This document shows positions 23,091 through 33,990 of a stretch of 64,000 bases of DNA, piece after piece. Below the pieces are notes generated by a model. That model was given only the letters and a program-made list of their open reading frames with translations, did no database searches and was not told the DNA's origin. This DNA comes from an uncultured Gammaproteobacteria bacterium (lineage in GTDB: Bacteria > Pseudomonadota > Gammaproteobacteria > PS1 > Pseudothioglobaceae). Location of the stretch: NCBI GenBank assembly GCA_902509905.1, contig CABWZI010000004.1, forward strand, positions 48,503 to 112,502, given 5' to 3'. Each line of letters opens with the position of its first letter. The stretch's first letter is position 1. Both the position numbers and the translations under genes were made by a program.

Positions 23091-24611
23091 TTATTTCTCA
23101 TACTCTGGTCTCATATGAGGAAATAACAGGACATCTCTGATAGAGGCTGAGTTTGTAAACAGCATGACTAATCGATCGATTCCAATACCCTCTCCAGCAG
23201 TTGGCGGCATACCATACTCGAGCGCTCTAATGTAGTCAGCGTCATAGTGCATCGCCTCGTCATCACCAGCATCCTTTTCGTTAACCTGGTCACGGAATCT
23301 TTGTGCCTGGTCCTCAGAATCATTGAGCTCTGAAAACCCATTGGCAATTTCTCTTCCGCCAATAAAGAGCTCGAAACGATCCGTGATAAATGGGTTGTCA
23401 TCGTTTCTTCGAGATAGCGGTGACACTTCAGTTGGATACTCAATCACAAAGGTAGGCTGAATCAGTTTCTCTTCAACCGTTGCCTCAAATATTTCAATTT
23501 GCACCTTGCCCAGACCCCAGCTCTCTTTGATGTCAATGCCTAGTGATTTGGCAGTCTTTTTGGCGTTATCCTCAGACAAATCTGTAGCTGATAGAGACGG
23601 GTTATGTTTCAAAATTGAATCAAAGACGCTGATTCTCTCAAAAGGCTTTGAAAAGTCAAACTCATCGCCCTGATATTGTATGGTCTCTGATTGACAAACA
23701 TCAGTCGCGATACCTCTCAATAACTCTTCGGTGAGGTCCATGTAGTCGTGGTAGGTTGCATAGGCCTGATAGAATTCGGCCATTGTAAACTCTGGATTGT
23801 GTCTTGGAGAGAGCCCCTCATTCCTGAAGTTTCGATTGATTTCAAAGACTCTATCTAGACCGCCCACTACCAATCTTTTAAGGTAAAGCTCAGGAGCAAT
23901 CCTAAGGTAAAGATTCATATCAAGAGCATTGTGATGAGTAATGAATGGCTTAGCTGCAGCGCCTCCAGGAATGACCTGCATCATTGGCGTCTCTACCTCA
24001 AGGTAGTCATGATCAAGAAAGAACTGTCTAATGTAAGAAATAATTTTTGACCTAAGTTTAAAGACTCTTCTTGAGTCTTCATTCATAATCAAATCGACAT
24101 ACCTTTGTCGATAAATGGTTTCTTGGTCTGACAAGCCATGAAATTTCTCAGGTAAGGGCCTTAGAGACTTCGTCAATAGTCTAATTTCGCTGACTCTGAC
24201 TGAGAGCTCTCCAGTCTTAGTCTTAAAGAGAGTTCCTGTGGCTCCGATAATGTCGCCAATGTCCCATTTTTTAAACTGCTCGTTATAGTAGCCATCTTCG
24301 AGCTCATCTCTGGTGACAAATAGCTGAATCTGGCCTGAGGTGTCCTGGAGCTGAACAAAGCTAGCTTTCCCCATAATCCTCTTGAGCATGATGCGCCCAG
24401 AGACCGTTACCGATTCATTCAACTCCTGCAGCTCGTCATTGGTCTTGCTATCGAAATTGGCATGGATCTCAGAAGCTAAATGGAGCGGAGTAAAGTCATT
24501 AACGTAGGGGTTACCAGATTCTCTGAGTAGTACTAATTTAGATTTTCTCTCAGCTATTAATTTGTTTTCGTCTTGGTCGCTCACTGTTATCCTATTTTTT
24601 TGATTGTTCAA
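23091..24611 (-). CDS. lysS: Lysyl-tRNA synthetase, class II
   Basis: 506 residues. The N-terminal OB-fold anticodon-binding domain (about 65-150) is followed by the class II core. Motif 2 is [16 protein letters not shown] and motif 3 is [13 protein letters not shown]. Charges tRNA-Lys; the only tRNA gene in the window is that for Lys. The start region overlaps the end of the TPR gene upstream by 20 bases. Confidence 0.97.
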   Translation of the reverse strand: MNNQKNRITVSDQDENKLIAERKSKLVLLRESGNPYVNDFTPLHLASEIHANFDSKTNDELQELNESVTVSGRIMLKRIMGKASFVQLQDTSGQIQLFVTRDELEDGYYNEQFKKWDIGDIIGATGTLFKTKTGELSVRVSEIRLLTKSLRPLPEKFHGLSDQETIYRQRYVDLIMNEDSRRVFKLRSKIISYIRQFFLDHDYLEVETPMMQVIPGGAAAKPFITHHNALDMNLYLRIAPELYLKRLVVGGLDRVFEINRNFRNEGLSPRHNPEFTMAEFYQAYATYHDYMDLTEELLRGIATDVCQSETIQYQGDEFDFSKPFERISVFDSILKHNPSLSATDLSEDNAKKTAKSLGIDIKESWGLGKVQIEIFEATVEEKLIQPTFVIEYPTEVSPLSRRNDDNPFITDRFELFIGGREIANGFSELNDSEDQAQRFRDQVNEKDAGDDEAMHYDADYIRALEYGMPPTAGEGIGIDRLVMLFTNSASIRDVLLFPHMRPEYEK

Positions 24612-25251
24612 TTTCTTGTTTAGCTAGCTTCTGTGCCTTTGCAAAATCTTTGTCAGCTAAATCACTTTGTCCAAGTCTTTTGTATACAGAGCCACGATTA
24701 TAGTATGCCTGATAAAAATTATTATCTAAATCAATTGCTTGGCTCAAGTCTTTTAAAGCATGATTATCATCCGCTATTTTAGAGTATGCATTGCCGCGAT
24801 TATAATAAGCTGCAATATATTTTGGATCGATTGATATTGCCTCAGTGTAGACTCTGATGGAATCTTTACTTTTATTAAGGCGGTCATAACAGTTCCCAAG
24901 GTTGTTGAGTGCACCAACATCATCTGGCTTAAGCTTTAACGCAGATTTAAAAAAACCAATCGCCTCATCAAAGTTCTCTTTCTCTTGCTCCATATAGGCT
25001 AGACAGAAAAAAGCTTCTGAGCTGTTGGGGTTCGCCTTAATGGCTTTTGCCATTGATTCATAGGCGAGGTCACCGTTTCCTTGCTGTAGGTGAAGGTTGC
25101 CGAGATTTAGGTGTGCATTAGCCGATAAGTCCTGGGTAATTGATTTTTGGTTTATCAGTGCATTCCATGACTGAATGGCTTGAGAGAGTTGACCGTTTTT
25201 TTGATGAGTATAGGCCTGAACTATCAAATCACTGATTTCGTTTTCATTCAT
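24592..25251 (-). CDS. TPR-repeat protein, 219 aa
   Basis: About five TPR units ([80 protein letters not shown]) fill residues 40-210. No signal peptide or membrane span, so it is a cytoplasmic scaffold. It lies five bases after ccmH; TPR proteins CcmI/CycH act with CcmH in cytochrome c maturation, but this protein lacks the membrane part of CcmI, so that role is uncertain. It overlaps lysS by 20 bases. Confidence 0.75.
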   Translation of the reverse strand: MNENEISDLIVQAYTHQKNGQLSQAIQSWNALINQKSITQDLSANAHLNLGNLHLQQGNGDLAYESMAKAIKANPNSSEAFFCLAYMEQEKENFDEAIGFFKSALKLKPDDVGALNNLGNCYDRLNKSKDSIRVYTEAISIDPKYIAAYYNRGNAYSKIADDNHALKDLSQAIDLDNNFYQAYYNRGSVYKRLGQSDLADKDFAKAQKLAKQEIEQSKK

Positions 25252-25256
25252 ATTTT

Positions 25257-25700
25257 TTACTTTAATAATTTTTTGGCTCTATCGAGATCACCATCTACAT
25301 CAATCTTTTTTTCTTTATTTGCTCGAGTAGATCGAAACAAAAACAAAAGAGAGATGATCAAAACCAATACTGGGGCAAACCATAAAACATAAGTCTTGGA
25401 GTTGACTGGCGGCTTATAGACCACAAAGTCGCCATACCGCTCCACCATGAATGAATAGATTTCAGAGTCAGTCTGACTATCTAGAATCATGTCACGTACC
25501 TTTGCCCTGAGGTCTTGCGCCAGGTCTGAGTTAGATCCACCAATGCTCTGGCCCTGGCAGACCGGGCAGCGAATGTTTTCAATGAGTTGTGTATATCGAC
25601 TCTGCTGCTCTTGAGTCTCAAAGCCACTTGCCTCAATACTTTCAGCAAAAGGTGCTTGAATAAGCAAAAGTCCAATAACAAAATGAATAAAATAACGCAT
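25257..25700 (-). CDS. ccmH: Cytochrome c maturation protein CcmH
   Basis: 147 residues. A signal peptide of about 20 residues leads into the periplasmic three-helix domain with the redox motif RCPVCQGQSI (CxxC), then a C-terminal membrane span (about 104-124, YVLWFAPVLVLIISLLFLF). CcmH reduces apocytochrome c cysteines and holds heme-delivery partners. Other ccm genes are not in the window. Confidence 0.93.
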   Translation of the reverse strand: MRYFIHFVIGLLLIQAPFAESIEASGFETQEQQSRYTQLIENIRCPVCQGQSIGGSNSDLAQDLRAKVRDMILDSQTDSEIYSFMVERYGDFVVYKPPVNSKTYVLWFAPVLVLIISLLFLFRSTRANKEKKIDVDGDLDRAKKLLK

Positions 25701-25736
25701 TAGTAAAGCTGTTATTTAAAGTTACAATTTTAACTT

Positions 25737-27587
25737 ATGCCACTTATTACCTTAGACAATATTTCTCTGAGATTTGCTGAAAAAGTAATCCTCGACGAGA
25801 TTAATGCGACCATCCATAAGGGCGATAAAATTGGACTCATTGGAAGAAACGGTGAGGGAAAATCAACCTTTTTAAAACTATTAGCTGGTCTCATTTCAGC
25901 TGATGACGGCGACTTAAAAGTACAGAATAGAACAACCATTAGCTACCTAGAGCAACAACCGCCAGAAGACAATAGTGATACCCTTTTTAATATAGTTGCT
26001 CACGGACTTGGCGATACTGGAAAAATCCTTGCAAGCTACCATGACTCCCTGAAAGAGGGAAATGAATCAAAAAGCTCTCGACTTCAAGAGCAGATCGAAA
26101 GCAAGGATTTATGGCACTACCTCCACAAAATTGATACAATTTTAAACCGATTCCAACTCAAATCTGACACTCAGCTCTTGACACTCTCAGGTGGCTGGAA
26201 AAGAAGGGTAATGCTTGCTAAAGCCATTATTCAAGAGCCAGACATTCTTCTTCTGGATGAGCCTACCAACCATATGGATATAACAGCCATCTTGGATCTT
26301 GAGAAAATGCTCAAAGATTTTCATGGCACTCTCCTTCTCATCAGTCACGATCGCTCATTTGTTAAGGGCATTGTTAATAAAATTTTTGATCTTGATAGAG
26401 GGAGACTCTCAATCTTTGACTGCGGCTATCAGGACTATCTAAAGCGAAAGGAAAGCCTTCTCAATAGTGAAGAACTTGAAAATGCGCGGTTCAACAAAAA
26501 ACTAGCCCAAGAGGAGGCATGGATTCGTCAAGGCATTAAGGCAAGAAGAACTCGAAATGAGGGCAGAGTTAGAGCGCTCGAGGCCATGCGAAAAAAGTTT
26601 ATTAACACTCGCAAAAGGCAAGGCAATGTCAAGATTCATACCCTGGAAGACGAAAAGCGAGTATCAAAAATTGTGTTTGAAGTTAAAAATATAAGCTACT
26701 CGATTGAAGAGCTTGAGCTCGTTAAAGAGTTCTCTCTTCTCGTCTTAAAAGGAGAGAAAATTGGAATTATAGGCGGCAATGGATCCGGCAAGTCAACACT
26801 CATTAAACTTCTACTCGATGAGTTAAAACCGAACAAAGGCAATATAAGACGTTCAAAAACGATTCAACTCGCCTACTTTGATCAAATGAGGGAGACGCTT
26901 GATCCAAACTTAAAGGCGATGGATTTTGTATCCGGCGGAAAAGACTATATTGACATCAACGGAAAGAGTAAGCATGTCATTGGCTATTTGAGACAATTTT
27001 TGTTTACTGGAAAACAAGCCATGGCTCCAATCAAGATGTTTTCGGGAGGCGAGAAAAACCGATTAATGCTTGCAAAAATTTTATCTCAGCCCGCCAACCT
27101 TCTGGTTCTGGATGAGCCCACTAATGACCTAGATGTTGAAACGCTTGAGCTATTAGAGGAGATGCTTGTCGATTATGAGGGCACCTTAATACTCATATCT
27201 CATGACCGTACATTTTTAAATAACATCGTTAGCTCAACTATTGTGATGGAGGGCAACGCGATTATTGAACAGTACAATGGCGGGTACGACGACTACATCC
27301 TTCAGAAAGATAACAATAAATCTAAACCCTCTGAACAACAAAGCGCCAAAGCCAAACCTAAAAAATCTTCTCAAAAGCTTTCATACAATGACCAGCAACT
27401 ATTAAAATCTTTACCTGGAAATATCGAAGATTTAGAGAACGAGATTTCTATGGCTCAGAAATTACTCTCTGATCCAGACTTTTATCAGAACCCAGACGCC
27501 CAAAACTTGACAATTAACCTGAGGTCTATGGAACAAGAATTAGAACTACTTTATGACAAATGGAGTGAATTAGACAGTGGACAATGA
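25737..27587 (+). CDS. uup: ABC-F family ATPase Uup
   Basis: 616 residues with two nucleotide-binding domains and no membrane part. Walker A motifs are GRNGEGKST and GGNGSGKST, and signatures are LSGGWKRRVMLAKA and FSGGEKNRLMLAKI. An inter-domain linker and a C-terminal coiled coil (EDLENEISMAQKLLSDPDF) match Uup, which works on ribosome-associated and DNA-repair functions. TACAAT lies eight bases before ATG. The stop overlaps the HAD gene. Confidence 0.92.
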   Translation: MPLITLDNISLRFAEKVILDEINATIHKGDKIGLIGRNGEGKSTFLKLLAGLISADDGDLKVQNRTTISYLEQQPPEDNSDTLFNIVAHGLGDTGKILASYHDSLKEGNESKSSRLQEQIESKDLWHYLHKIDTILNRFQLKSDTQLLTLSGGWKRRVMLAKAIIQEPDILLLDEPTNHMDITAILDLEKMLKDFHGTLLLISHDRSFVKGIVNKIFDLDRGRLSIFDCGYQDYLKRKESLLNSEELENARFNKKLAQEEAWIRQGIKARRTRNEGRVRALEAMRKKFINTRKRQGNVKIHTLEDEKRVSKIVFEVKNISYSIEELELVKEFSLLVLKGEKIGIIGGNGSGKSTLIKLLLDELKPNKGNIRRSKTIQLAYFDQMRETLDPNLKAMDFVSGGKDYIDINGKSKHVIGYLRQFLFTGKQAMAPIKMFSGGEKNRLMLAKILSQPANLLVLDEPTNDLDVETLELLEEMLVDYEGTLILISHDRTFLNNIVSSTIVMEGNAIIEQYNGGYDDYILQKDNNKSKPSEQQSAKAKPKKSSQKLSYNDQQLLKSLPGNIEDLENEISMAQKLLSDPDFYQNPDAQNLTINLRSMEQELELLYDKWSELDSGQ

Positions 27588-28122
27588 CAACCTTCCGTTA
27601 ATTGTCGATCTGGATCACACCCTTATCGATACGGACCTATTGTTTTTATCATCGCTCGGCGTTCTCACTAAGAGGCCATGGCTTTTAGGTCATTATCTTT
27701 TTTGGCTGTCAAAAGGAAAAGGGTTTTTAAAAGATCAACTCGTCAGAAGATTTGAGATTAATATTCCCGAACTGCCATATAACGATAACGTTATCAGCTA
27801 TATTATGGAGCGCAAAAAACAAGGATGTCAAATTGTTCTTGCAACCGCATCTCACAAAAACTATGCATTTGCTGTGGCAAAACACCTCAAGATCTTTGAT
27901 GACGTCATGGCCACCAATAAAGACTTTAATTTATCTAGCCAAAATAAGGCTGATACATTGGTGGAGCGATTTGGTGAGAAAAACTTTGACTATATGGGGG
28001 ACCACATGAGAGACCTACCAGTTTGGGAGGTATCTAGATTATCTATTATAGTCAACGCAACCAACAGAATAATAAGCAGTACAAAGCACCTAAAAACCTT
28101 GGTACTATCGAATAAGTCCTAG
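27577..28122 (+). CDS. HAD-family hydrolase, stand-alone
   Basis: 181 residues. Motif I is VDLDHTLIDTD, motif II LATASHKN, and motif IV GDHMRDLPVW. The domain resembles the N-terminal HAD part that in some bacteria is fused to a UbiA prenyltransferase; here the UbiA part is absent. It probably removes a phosphate from a small or lipid-linked substrate. The GTG start overlaps the uup stop by eleven bases. Confidence 0.8.
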   Translation: MDNDNLPLIVDLDHTLIDTDLLFLSSLGVLTKRPWLLGHYLFWLSKGKGFLKDQLVRRFEINIPELPYNDNVISYIMERKKQGCQIVLATASHKNYAFAVAKHLKIFDDVMATNKDFNLSSQNKADTLVERFGEKNFDYMGDHMRDLPVWEVSRLSIIVNATNRIISSTKHLKTLVLSNKS

Positions 28123-28130
28123 GATCCTTC

Positions 28131-28298
28131 TACCAGATAGGACAGTCCAGAAAGCACTAGAAAGATTACAAAAGTTGCGCTCAGCACCCAGGTCGAAATT
28201 TTAGATAATGCGATATTTTTACCCATGATGCGGGTATTGAATAACCAGATAAGATAGCTAACAATGAGCGCTGCAATTAGAAGTCTTAATATAAACAT
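28131..28298 (-). CDS. Small membrane protein, 55 aa
   Basis: Short reading frame starting MFILRLLIAALIVSYLIWLF, with two hydrophobic helices (about 5-20 and 37-53) around a basic turn NTRIMGKN. It starts ten bases after the uvrC stop on the same strand. The composition is typical of a real small inner-membrane protein, but there is no clear ribosome binding site and no recognised family. Confidence 0.45.
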
Positions 28299-28307
28299 AG
28301 ATTCAAG

Positions 28308-30119
28308 TTATTTCTTTAAAGATTCTCGTATTTTAGTCGCTAATTTAAGATTAATGCCGACTACTTTTTGAAGTTCGTCAATGCTGGCATTTTCAATTTC
28401 TTGAATACCGCCAAAATGATTCAAGAGTGCGCTCCTTTTATTGGTGCCGACGCCCTTGATCGACTCCAGAGATGACTTCGTTCTTTTCTTGGCTCTTTTT
28501 TTACGATGGTTTTTAATGGCAAAGCGATGAGATTCATCTCTGATATGATTGATTAAAAGAAGAGCTGGATCAAAAGGCGGCAAGTTTATCTTTTTAACTT
28601 TTTCCCCCTCAACTGTAATGAGTGTTTCAAGGCCTGACTTTCTTCCCTCACCCTTTGCAATACCAACCAATAGAACATTGTCTATTCCGATAGAATTCAT
28701 CACCATGATGGCTTGATTGAGCTGACCCAGTCCGCCATCAATAAACACAATATCCGGCATCTCTTTTTGTGCTTCTTGAAGCCTAGAATATCTCCTATAT
28801 ACTGCTTGGTTAATCGCAGCATAGTCATCACCCGGAGTTATGTCCTTAATATTGAACTGTCTGTACTCACTCGTCTTGGGAGTACCTTTTTCAAAGACGA
28901 CACATGAGGCTGTTGTTGCCTCTCCCATTGTGTGGCTAATATCAAAGCACTCCATAACCTCTGGTAGTTTTTTTAGAGCTAGAATTTTTTGAATTGCCTC
29001 GAGCTGTTTCTTTTTAGTGAATTTCAGTAAAAGGCGCTGCTTTAGATTCTCTTTAGCATTTAATGTGGCCAATTCAAGGAAATGTTTTTTATCAACCCTT
29101 GGAAGATGGATGAGCTTTGTCGAAAGGCCCTTTTCTAGAAGAGATTTGTCATTCAGCTTATGGCTAATCACTATCTCTTTAGGTGTATTCTTTCCAAGGT
29201 AATACAAAGGCAAAAATGCGCCCAGTACTGTTTCATTAGAGTCATTTTTTACATTTTTTGGAAAGAAGGTTTCACTTCCAATCTGCTTACCAGACCTTAC
29301 AAATACAATTTCAATGCAGTGCACATTGGAATCTTTGACGATACTCAAGACATCCATGTCAGAGGTAAACTGAGAGCTGTGCCTTTCTTGGATGGTTCTG
29401 AGGTTAATGAGCTGATCTCTATAGCTCGCTGCTGCCTCAAAGTCTAAATGGCTAGAGGCATCCTTCATTTTTTTTGAGACCTCATTCAATAGCTTTGTAG
29501 ATTTTCCATTCAAAAAGAGGCTGACCAACTGTACATCTTGATCATACCTTTCGTCTGAAATTTTTCCTACGCATGGAGCACTACAAAGGCCAATTTGATA
29601 CTCTAAGCATGGGCGCGATCGTGCCCTATAAAAACTGTTGTTGCATTGCCTTACTTTGAAGATTTTTTTTAGAAGAGCAAGCGCATCCCTTGCTGCATAT
29701 TTGGATGGATAAGGTCCAAAATAATGGTAGTCCTTGTTCTTCTTTCCCCTATACATTCCAAGCCTTGGATGTTTATCATTACTGATATAGATGTATGGGT
29801 AACTCTTGGAGTCTTTAAGTAGGATATTGTATTTAGGCTTGTACTGCTTGATGAGATCGTTCTCTAGGAGAAGCGCCTGTGTTTCTGTTTTGGTTAATGT
29901 GATTGAAAAATCATGAATATTCTTTTGGAGCAATTGCGTTTTTTCATCCTGAGATGACTTATTAAAGTAATTTGAAACACGGTTCTTTAGGTTTTTTGCT
30001 TTACCAACATAGATGACATTTCCTGATTTATCAAGCATCTTGTAGACGCCAGATTCTCTTGTCAAATTTTTTAGTTTTAATTTTAGATTTTGGTTTTGCA
30101 TTTCAATTATTTTTTTCAC
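28308..30119 (-). CDS. uvrC: Excinuclease ABC subunit C
   Basis: 603 residues. An N-terminal GIY-YIG nuclease domain (SGVYKMLDKSGNVIYVGKAKNLKNRV) makes the 3' incision, a Cys-containing segment and UVR motif follow (HLDFEAAASYRDQL), then the RNase H-like 5' nuclease with FIDGGLGQLNQA, and a C-terminal helix-hairpin-helix pair (SIKGVGTNKRSALLNHFGG). The second Met (residue 7, MQNQNLK) is an alternative start. Acts in nucleotide excision repair. Confidence 0.97.
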   Translation of the reverse strand: MKKIIEMQNQNLKLKLKNLTRESGVYKMLDKSGNVIYVGKAKNLKNRVSNYFNKSSQDEKTQLLQKNIHDFSITLTKTETQALLLENDLIKQYKPKYNILLKDSKSYPYIYISNDKHPRLGMYRGKKNKDYHYFGPYPSKYAARDALALLKKIFKVRQCNNSFYRARSRPCLEYQIGLCSAPCVGKISDERYDQDVQLVSLFLNGKSTKLLNEVSKKMKDASSHLDFEAAASYRDQLINLRTIQERHSSQFTSDMDVLSIVKDSNVHCIEIVFVRSGKQIGSETFFPKNVKNDSNETVLGAFLPLYYLGKNTPKEIVISHKLNDKSLLEKGLSTKLIHLPRVDKKHFLELATLNAKENLKQRLLLKFTKKKQLEAIQKILALKKLPEVMECFDISHTMGEATTASCVVFEKGTPKTSEYRQFNIKDITPGDDYAAINQAVYRRYSRLQEAQKEMPDIVFIDGGLGQLNQAIMVMNSIGIDNVLLVGIAKGEGRKSGLETLITVEGEKVKKINLPPFDPALLLINHIRDESHRFAIKNHRKKRAKKRTKSSLESIKGVGTNKRSALLNHFGGIQEIENASIDELQKVVGINLKLATKIRESLKK

Positions 30120-30139
30120 AGTTATAGTACAATAGCGTC

Positions 30140-30778
30140 ATGAAAATTGTCCTTAATATTTTAAAGGCATTCTTGATAAACTTTCTCTTTATCGGAATAA
30201 TACATGCCGCAACTCTGTGCCCCTCCATTTCTCCCAAAGCTGCTGGCACTTCAGCACCAGAGCAGGTTGAGGCAATTCTCAATGACGTTGTTTGCTCCTT
30301 TATTGATCTGAATCAAAATAGTGGGGGATCAATCAAATCCACTATGAATCTTGCAAAAAAGAAAATTATTCCCTTTATTGACCTAGAGCATAGTACTGAA
30401 ATCGCTCTGGGGAGCTATTGGAGTCAACTGGATACAAAACAGAGAAAAATATTTGAGAGAGATATTAAGAATTCACTCATTAATGAGTATGTTGGCATCC
30501 TTGCTGAGATTGATCAGTGGGAGGAAATTAACATTTTTGTTGATGACAACTTTAGCCAAAATGGGAACACGGCAAGAGTTAAAGTTTCAATCTCGCTTGA
30601 AGATGATGCCAATGCAAGTGCAACAGTAACACTTAAATTAATCAACAAAGAAAGATGGAAGCTTTATGATCTGGAGTACCAATCCATTAGTATTTTAGAT
30701 ATAGAAAAAATTGGTTATGACTCTAAAATAAAGCGTCAGGGCATCGAAAAGTTGATTGATAAAATGCTGTCAAGCTAA
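30140..30778 (+). CDS. mlaC: Phospholipid transport periplasmic protein MlaC
   Basis: 212 residues with a signal peptide (1-23). The mature protein has the Tol_Ttg2 family features: the KKKIIPFIDLEHSTEIALGSYW segment, and RVKVSISLEDDANASATVTL near residues 145-165. It carries phospholipids between the outer-membrane MlaA complex and the inner-membrane MlaFEDB importer; those genes are not in the window. TACAAT (30128-30133) is six bases before ATG, so the transcript is probably leaderless. It heads mlaC-murA-hisG-hisD. Confidence 0.9.
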   Translation: MKIVLNILKAFLINFLFIGIIHAATLCPSISPKAAGTSAPEQVEAILNDVVCSFIDLNQNSGGSIKSTMNLAKKKIIPFIDLEHSTEIALGSYWSQLDTKQRKIFERDIKNSLINEYVGILAEIDQWEEINIFVDDNFSQNGNTARVKVSISLEDDANASATVTLKLINKERWKLYDLEYQSISILDIEKIGYDSKIKRQGIEKLIDKMLSS

Positions 30779-30785
30779 TAATTAA

Positions 30786-32045
30786 ATGTATAGATTAGAT
30801 ATTCATGGAGGCTCTCCTCTTTCAGGGAGCATCAAGACCTCCGGATCCAAAAACGCAACGCTTCCCATCTTCTTCGCTTCCATTCTAGCAGATGGTCCAC
30901 TCAAGCTGTCGAATACCCCTCAACTGAGTGACGTTTCAACGACTCTGAGGCTGCTCATGGATATTGGGTCAAACTTTGTTTTGGAGGAAGATGGATCGAT
31001 ATTTATTGACTCATCAAAGCTTAGTAATTTGGTAGCTGAATATGCTCTCGTTAAAACGATGCGCGCCTCTATTTTGACGCTTGGTCCAATGCTCACAAAG
31101 TACAAAGAAGCTAAAATATCACTCCCTGGTGGCTGCGCTATTGGAACGAGACCAGTAAATCTTCATCTGGATGCTCTTGAGAAGATGGGTGCAACCATTG
31201 AGGTTAAGAATGGATACATCCATGCAAAGGCGAAAGAGCTTGTAGGTGCACAGATTAATTTTGATTTGATTTCAGTTACTGCCACAGAGAATATCATCAT
31301 GGCGGCGACTCTTGCTAAAGGCATTACGACAATTAACAATGCTGCTCAAGAGCCTGAGGTGACTGATCTTATTCGATGCCTTAAAAAAATGGGTGCAAAA
31401 ATTTCCGGTGAGAATACCTCTTCATTGATCATTGAAGGAGTAGATCATCTTGATGGTTGTGAATACTCCATTTGTCCAGATCGAATTGAGGCTGGAACAT
31501 ACCTTGTTGCTGCTGCGATTACTGGAGGAAAAATTACTGTTAATAATATTGAGCCAGACTCCATGCGTGCTGTTATAGGAAAGCTCATTGAAACTGGAGC
31601 GGATATTCAGACTAATCAAAACTCTATTAAGCTCGATATGAAAGGTAAGAGACCAAACCCAGTTAATATTCGAACAAGCGCCTACCCAAACTTTCCAACT
31701 GACATGCAGGCTCAATTTATGGCTCTTAATTCTATTGCAGAGGGAAGCAGCACCATAACTGAAACCATCTTTGAAAATCGCTTTATGCATGTGCCCGAAC
31801 TCAGCCGAATGGGAGCTGACCTCAAGCTAGAAGGCAACACAGTTGTATGTAAAGGGGTAAAATCTTTGTCTGGCGCGAATCTTATGGCTACTGACCTGAG
31901 GGCATCTGCCAGTCTAGTTTTGGCTGGTCTAGCTGCTCATGGGACAACCACCATTGAGCGCGTTTATCATCTCGACAGAGGTTACGAGATGATTGAAGAA
32001 AAATTTAAAATGTTAGGCGCTGATATAGAACGCGTCCAGCACTAA
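30786..32045 (+). CDS. murA: UDP-N-acetylglucosamine 1-carboxyvinyltransferase
   Basis: 419 residues, standard length. The EPT fold shows LSGSIKTSGSKNATLPI at the N-terminus (Lys binding PEP) and LPGGCAIGTRPVNLHLDALE around the active-site cysteine (GGCAIG). Keeping that Cys predicts normal fosfomycin sensitivity at the enzyme level. First committed step of peptidoglycan synthesis. It follows mlaC by seven bases. Confidence 0.97.
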   Translation: MYRLDIHGGSPLSGSIKTSGSKNATLPIFFASILADGPLKLSNTPQLSDVSTTLRLLMDIGSNFVLEEDGSIFIDSSKLSNLVAEYALVKTMRASILTLGPMLTKYKEAKISLPGGCAIGTRPVNLHLDALEKMGATIEVKNGYIHAKAKELVGAQINFDLISVTATENIIMAATLAKGITTINNAAQEPEVTDLIRCLKKMGAKISGENTSSLIIEGVDHLDGCEYSICPDRIEAGTYLVAAAITGGKITVNNIEPDSMRAVIGKLIETGADIQTNQNSIKLDMKGKRPNPVNIRTSAYPNFPTDMQAQFMALNSIAEGSSTITETIFENRFMHVPELSRMGADLKLEGNTVVCKGVKSLSGANLMATDLRASASLVLAGLAAHGTTTIERVYHLDRGYEMIEEKFKMLGADIERVQH

Positions 32046-32077
32046 GTTTTAAACAGACAACTAGAGATTAGAAAAGC

Positions 32078-32695
32078 ATGCTTAAGATTGCACTCTCAAA
32101 AGGTCGCATATTAGACCAAACCCTGCCGCTTTTAGAAAAAGCTGGGATTAGTATTCCACAAACCGAGCTGAAAAGCAGAAAGCTAATTCTGGATACTAAC
32201 TTTGACGACATTAAGGTTATTATTTTAAGAGCGAGTGACGTTCCAGTATTTGTTCAGCATGGCGCTGCAGATTTTGGTATTGCTGGAAAAGATGTCTTAA
32301 TCGAACACGGCGCAGATGGTGTCTTTGAGCTGCTTGATTTGGGTATATCCAAATGCAGAATGATGGTCGCCTCTGAAAAAGATAAAGACCTCAATAAGAG
32401 CTCACTTAAGGTAGCTACAAAATATGTCAGGTCTGCAAAAGAGTACTTCTATAGTCAAGGCAAGCAGGTAGAAGTCATCAAACTTTATGGCGCTATGGAG
32501 CTTGCTCCTATTGTTGGTTTATCTGACTGCATTGTTGACCTTGTTGATACCGGTAATACGCTCAAAGCAAACAATCTTGTCCCGTTAGATTTAATCTATG
32601 AGGTGAGCTCAAGACTAATTGTTAACTCAGCAGCATTTAACACCAAGCATAGCGTAATCAATGGCTGGATTCAAAAAATTAAAGAAAGTTTATGA
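32078..32695 (+). CDS. hisG: ATP phosphoribosyltransferase, short form
   Basis: 205 residues, the short HisG type lacking the C-terminal regulatory domain, so it needs HisZ (not in this window) for activity and feedback control. Motifs include [15 protein letters not shown] and the PRPP loop [16 protein letters not shown]. First step of histidine synthesis. It overlaps hisD by four bases. Confidence 0.96.
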   Translation: MLKIALSKGRILDQTLPLLEKAGISIPQTELKSRKLILDTNFDDIKVIILRASDVPVFVQHGAADFGIAGKDVLIEHGADGVFELLDLGISKCRMMVASEKDKDLNKSSLKVATKYVRSAKEYFYSQGKQVEVIKLYGAMELAPIVGLSDCIVDLVDTGNTLKANNLVPLDLIYEVSSRLIVNSAAFNTKHSVINGWIQKIKESL

Positions 32696-33990
32696 TTCAT
32701 AAATTTTCTAGTCAAGACAGAGACTTTGATAGCCAACTCAATGCATTAGTAGCCTGGGAAAGCTCTTCAAATGAAGAAATTAATCGCTCTGTTGAGAAAA
32801 TTATTGATGCTGTAAAACAAAATGGTGATGCCTCGGTTTTAGATTACACCAATCAGTTCGACTCTCTCAAGGCTCATTCTATTTCAGAGCTTATCATTTC
32901 TCATGAGAGGCTCAAAAAATCGTTTGACAATCTGGAGAGTGAGCAAAAAAATGCGCTCTCGATTGCAGCGAAAAGAATTAAGTCATACCACCTTAATCAG
33001 GTTCAAGAGTCATGGACTTATAAAGAAGAGGATGGCTCCGTTCTAGGTCAAAAAATAACCCCATTACAGAGGGCAGGACTATACGTTCCTGGTGGCAAAG
33101 CGGCCTACCCTTCCTCAGTTCTAATGAATAGCATTCCTGCAAAAGTGGCCGGGGTTGAGGAGCTGATCATGGTTGTACCAACGCCCAATGGCGTGATTAA
33201 TGAATTAGTTCTTGCTGCAGCTTATGTTGCTGAGGTTGATTTAGTAATCACTATCGGCGGTGCTCAAGCTATAGCTGCTCTTGCTTATGGAACAGAGAGT
33301 ATTCCAAAGGTTGACAAGATTGTTGGTCCTGGAAATATTTACGTGGCTACAGCCAAAAGACAGGTCTTCGGACTGGTTGGGATTGACATGATCGCCGGGC
33401 CTTCAGAAATACTCATTATCTGTGATGGCAATACCAATCCAGACTGGATCGCAATGGATCTATTTTCTCAGGCTGAGCATGACGAGGATGCCCAAGCAAT
33501 CCTTCTGTGCCCAGATGAAGACTTTCTAAAAGAGGTTGAGATGAGCATTTCAAAACTACTTCCAACTATGGAGAGGGAGCAAATCATTAAAACCTCTCTC
33601 AAAAATAGAGGCGCTCTGATTTTGACTCAGGACATTGATGACGCTGTCAAAATCTCTAACAGAATTGCTCCTGAGCATCTTGAGCTCTCTGTTGAAGACC
33701 CAGAGTCGATTCTTGATGATATTAAGCATGCAGGTGCTATTTTTATGGGTAAATACTCTTCCGAAGCGCTCGGTGATTACTGCGCCGGAACGAATCATGT
33801 TTTGCCCACCTCCAGCACTGCAAGGTTTTCATCACCTCTAGGGGTTTATGATTTTACAAAACGCTCTAGCATTGTCATGGCTTCAAAAGAGGGGGCAAAA
33901 AAATTGGGTGAGACTGCCTCCGTTTTAGCATTTGGGGAAGGACTAGAGGCCCATGCAAAATCAGCGCTCTATCGGACCGATAAAGAATAA
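32692..33990 (+). CDS. hisD: Histidinol dehydrogenase
   Basis: 432 residues. Signature [16 protein letters not shown], the [19 protein letters not shown] stretch and the zinc ligands in [14 protein letters not shown] and [22 protein letters not shown] region are present. It oxidises histidinol to histidine in two NAD-dependent steps. ATG overlaps the hisG TGA. It ends one base before the converging ABC ATPase gene. Confidence 0.97.
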   Translation: MIHKFSSQDRDFDSQLNALVAWESSSNEEINRSVEKIIDAVKQNGDASVLDYTNQFDSLKAHSISELIISHERLKKSFDNLESEQKNALSIAAKRIKSYHLNQVQESWTYKEEDGSVLGQKITPLQRAGLYVPGGKAAYPSSVLMNSIPAKVAGVEELIMVVPTPNGVINELVLAAAYVAEVDLVITIGGAQAIAALAYGTESIPKVDKIVGPGNIYVATAKRQVFGLVGIDMIAGPSEILIICDGNTNPDWIAMDLFSQAEHDEDAQAILLCPDEDFLKEVEMSISKLLPTMEREQIIKTSLKNRGALILTQDIDDAVKISNRIAPEHLELSVEDPESILDDIKHAGAIFMGKYSSEALGDYCAGTNHVLPTSSTARFSSPLGVYDFTKRSSIVMASKEGAKKLGETASVLAFGEGLEAHAKSALYRTDKE

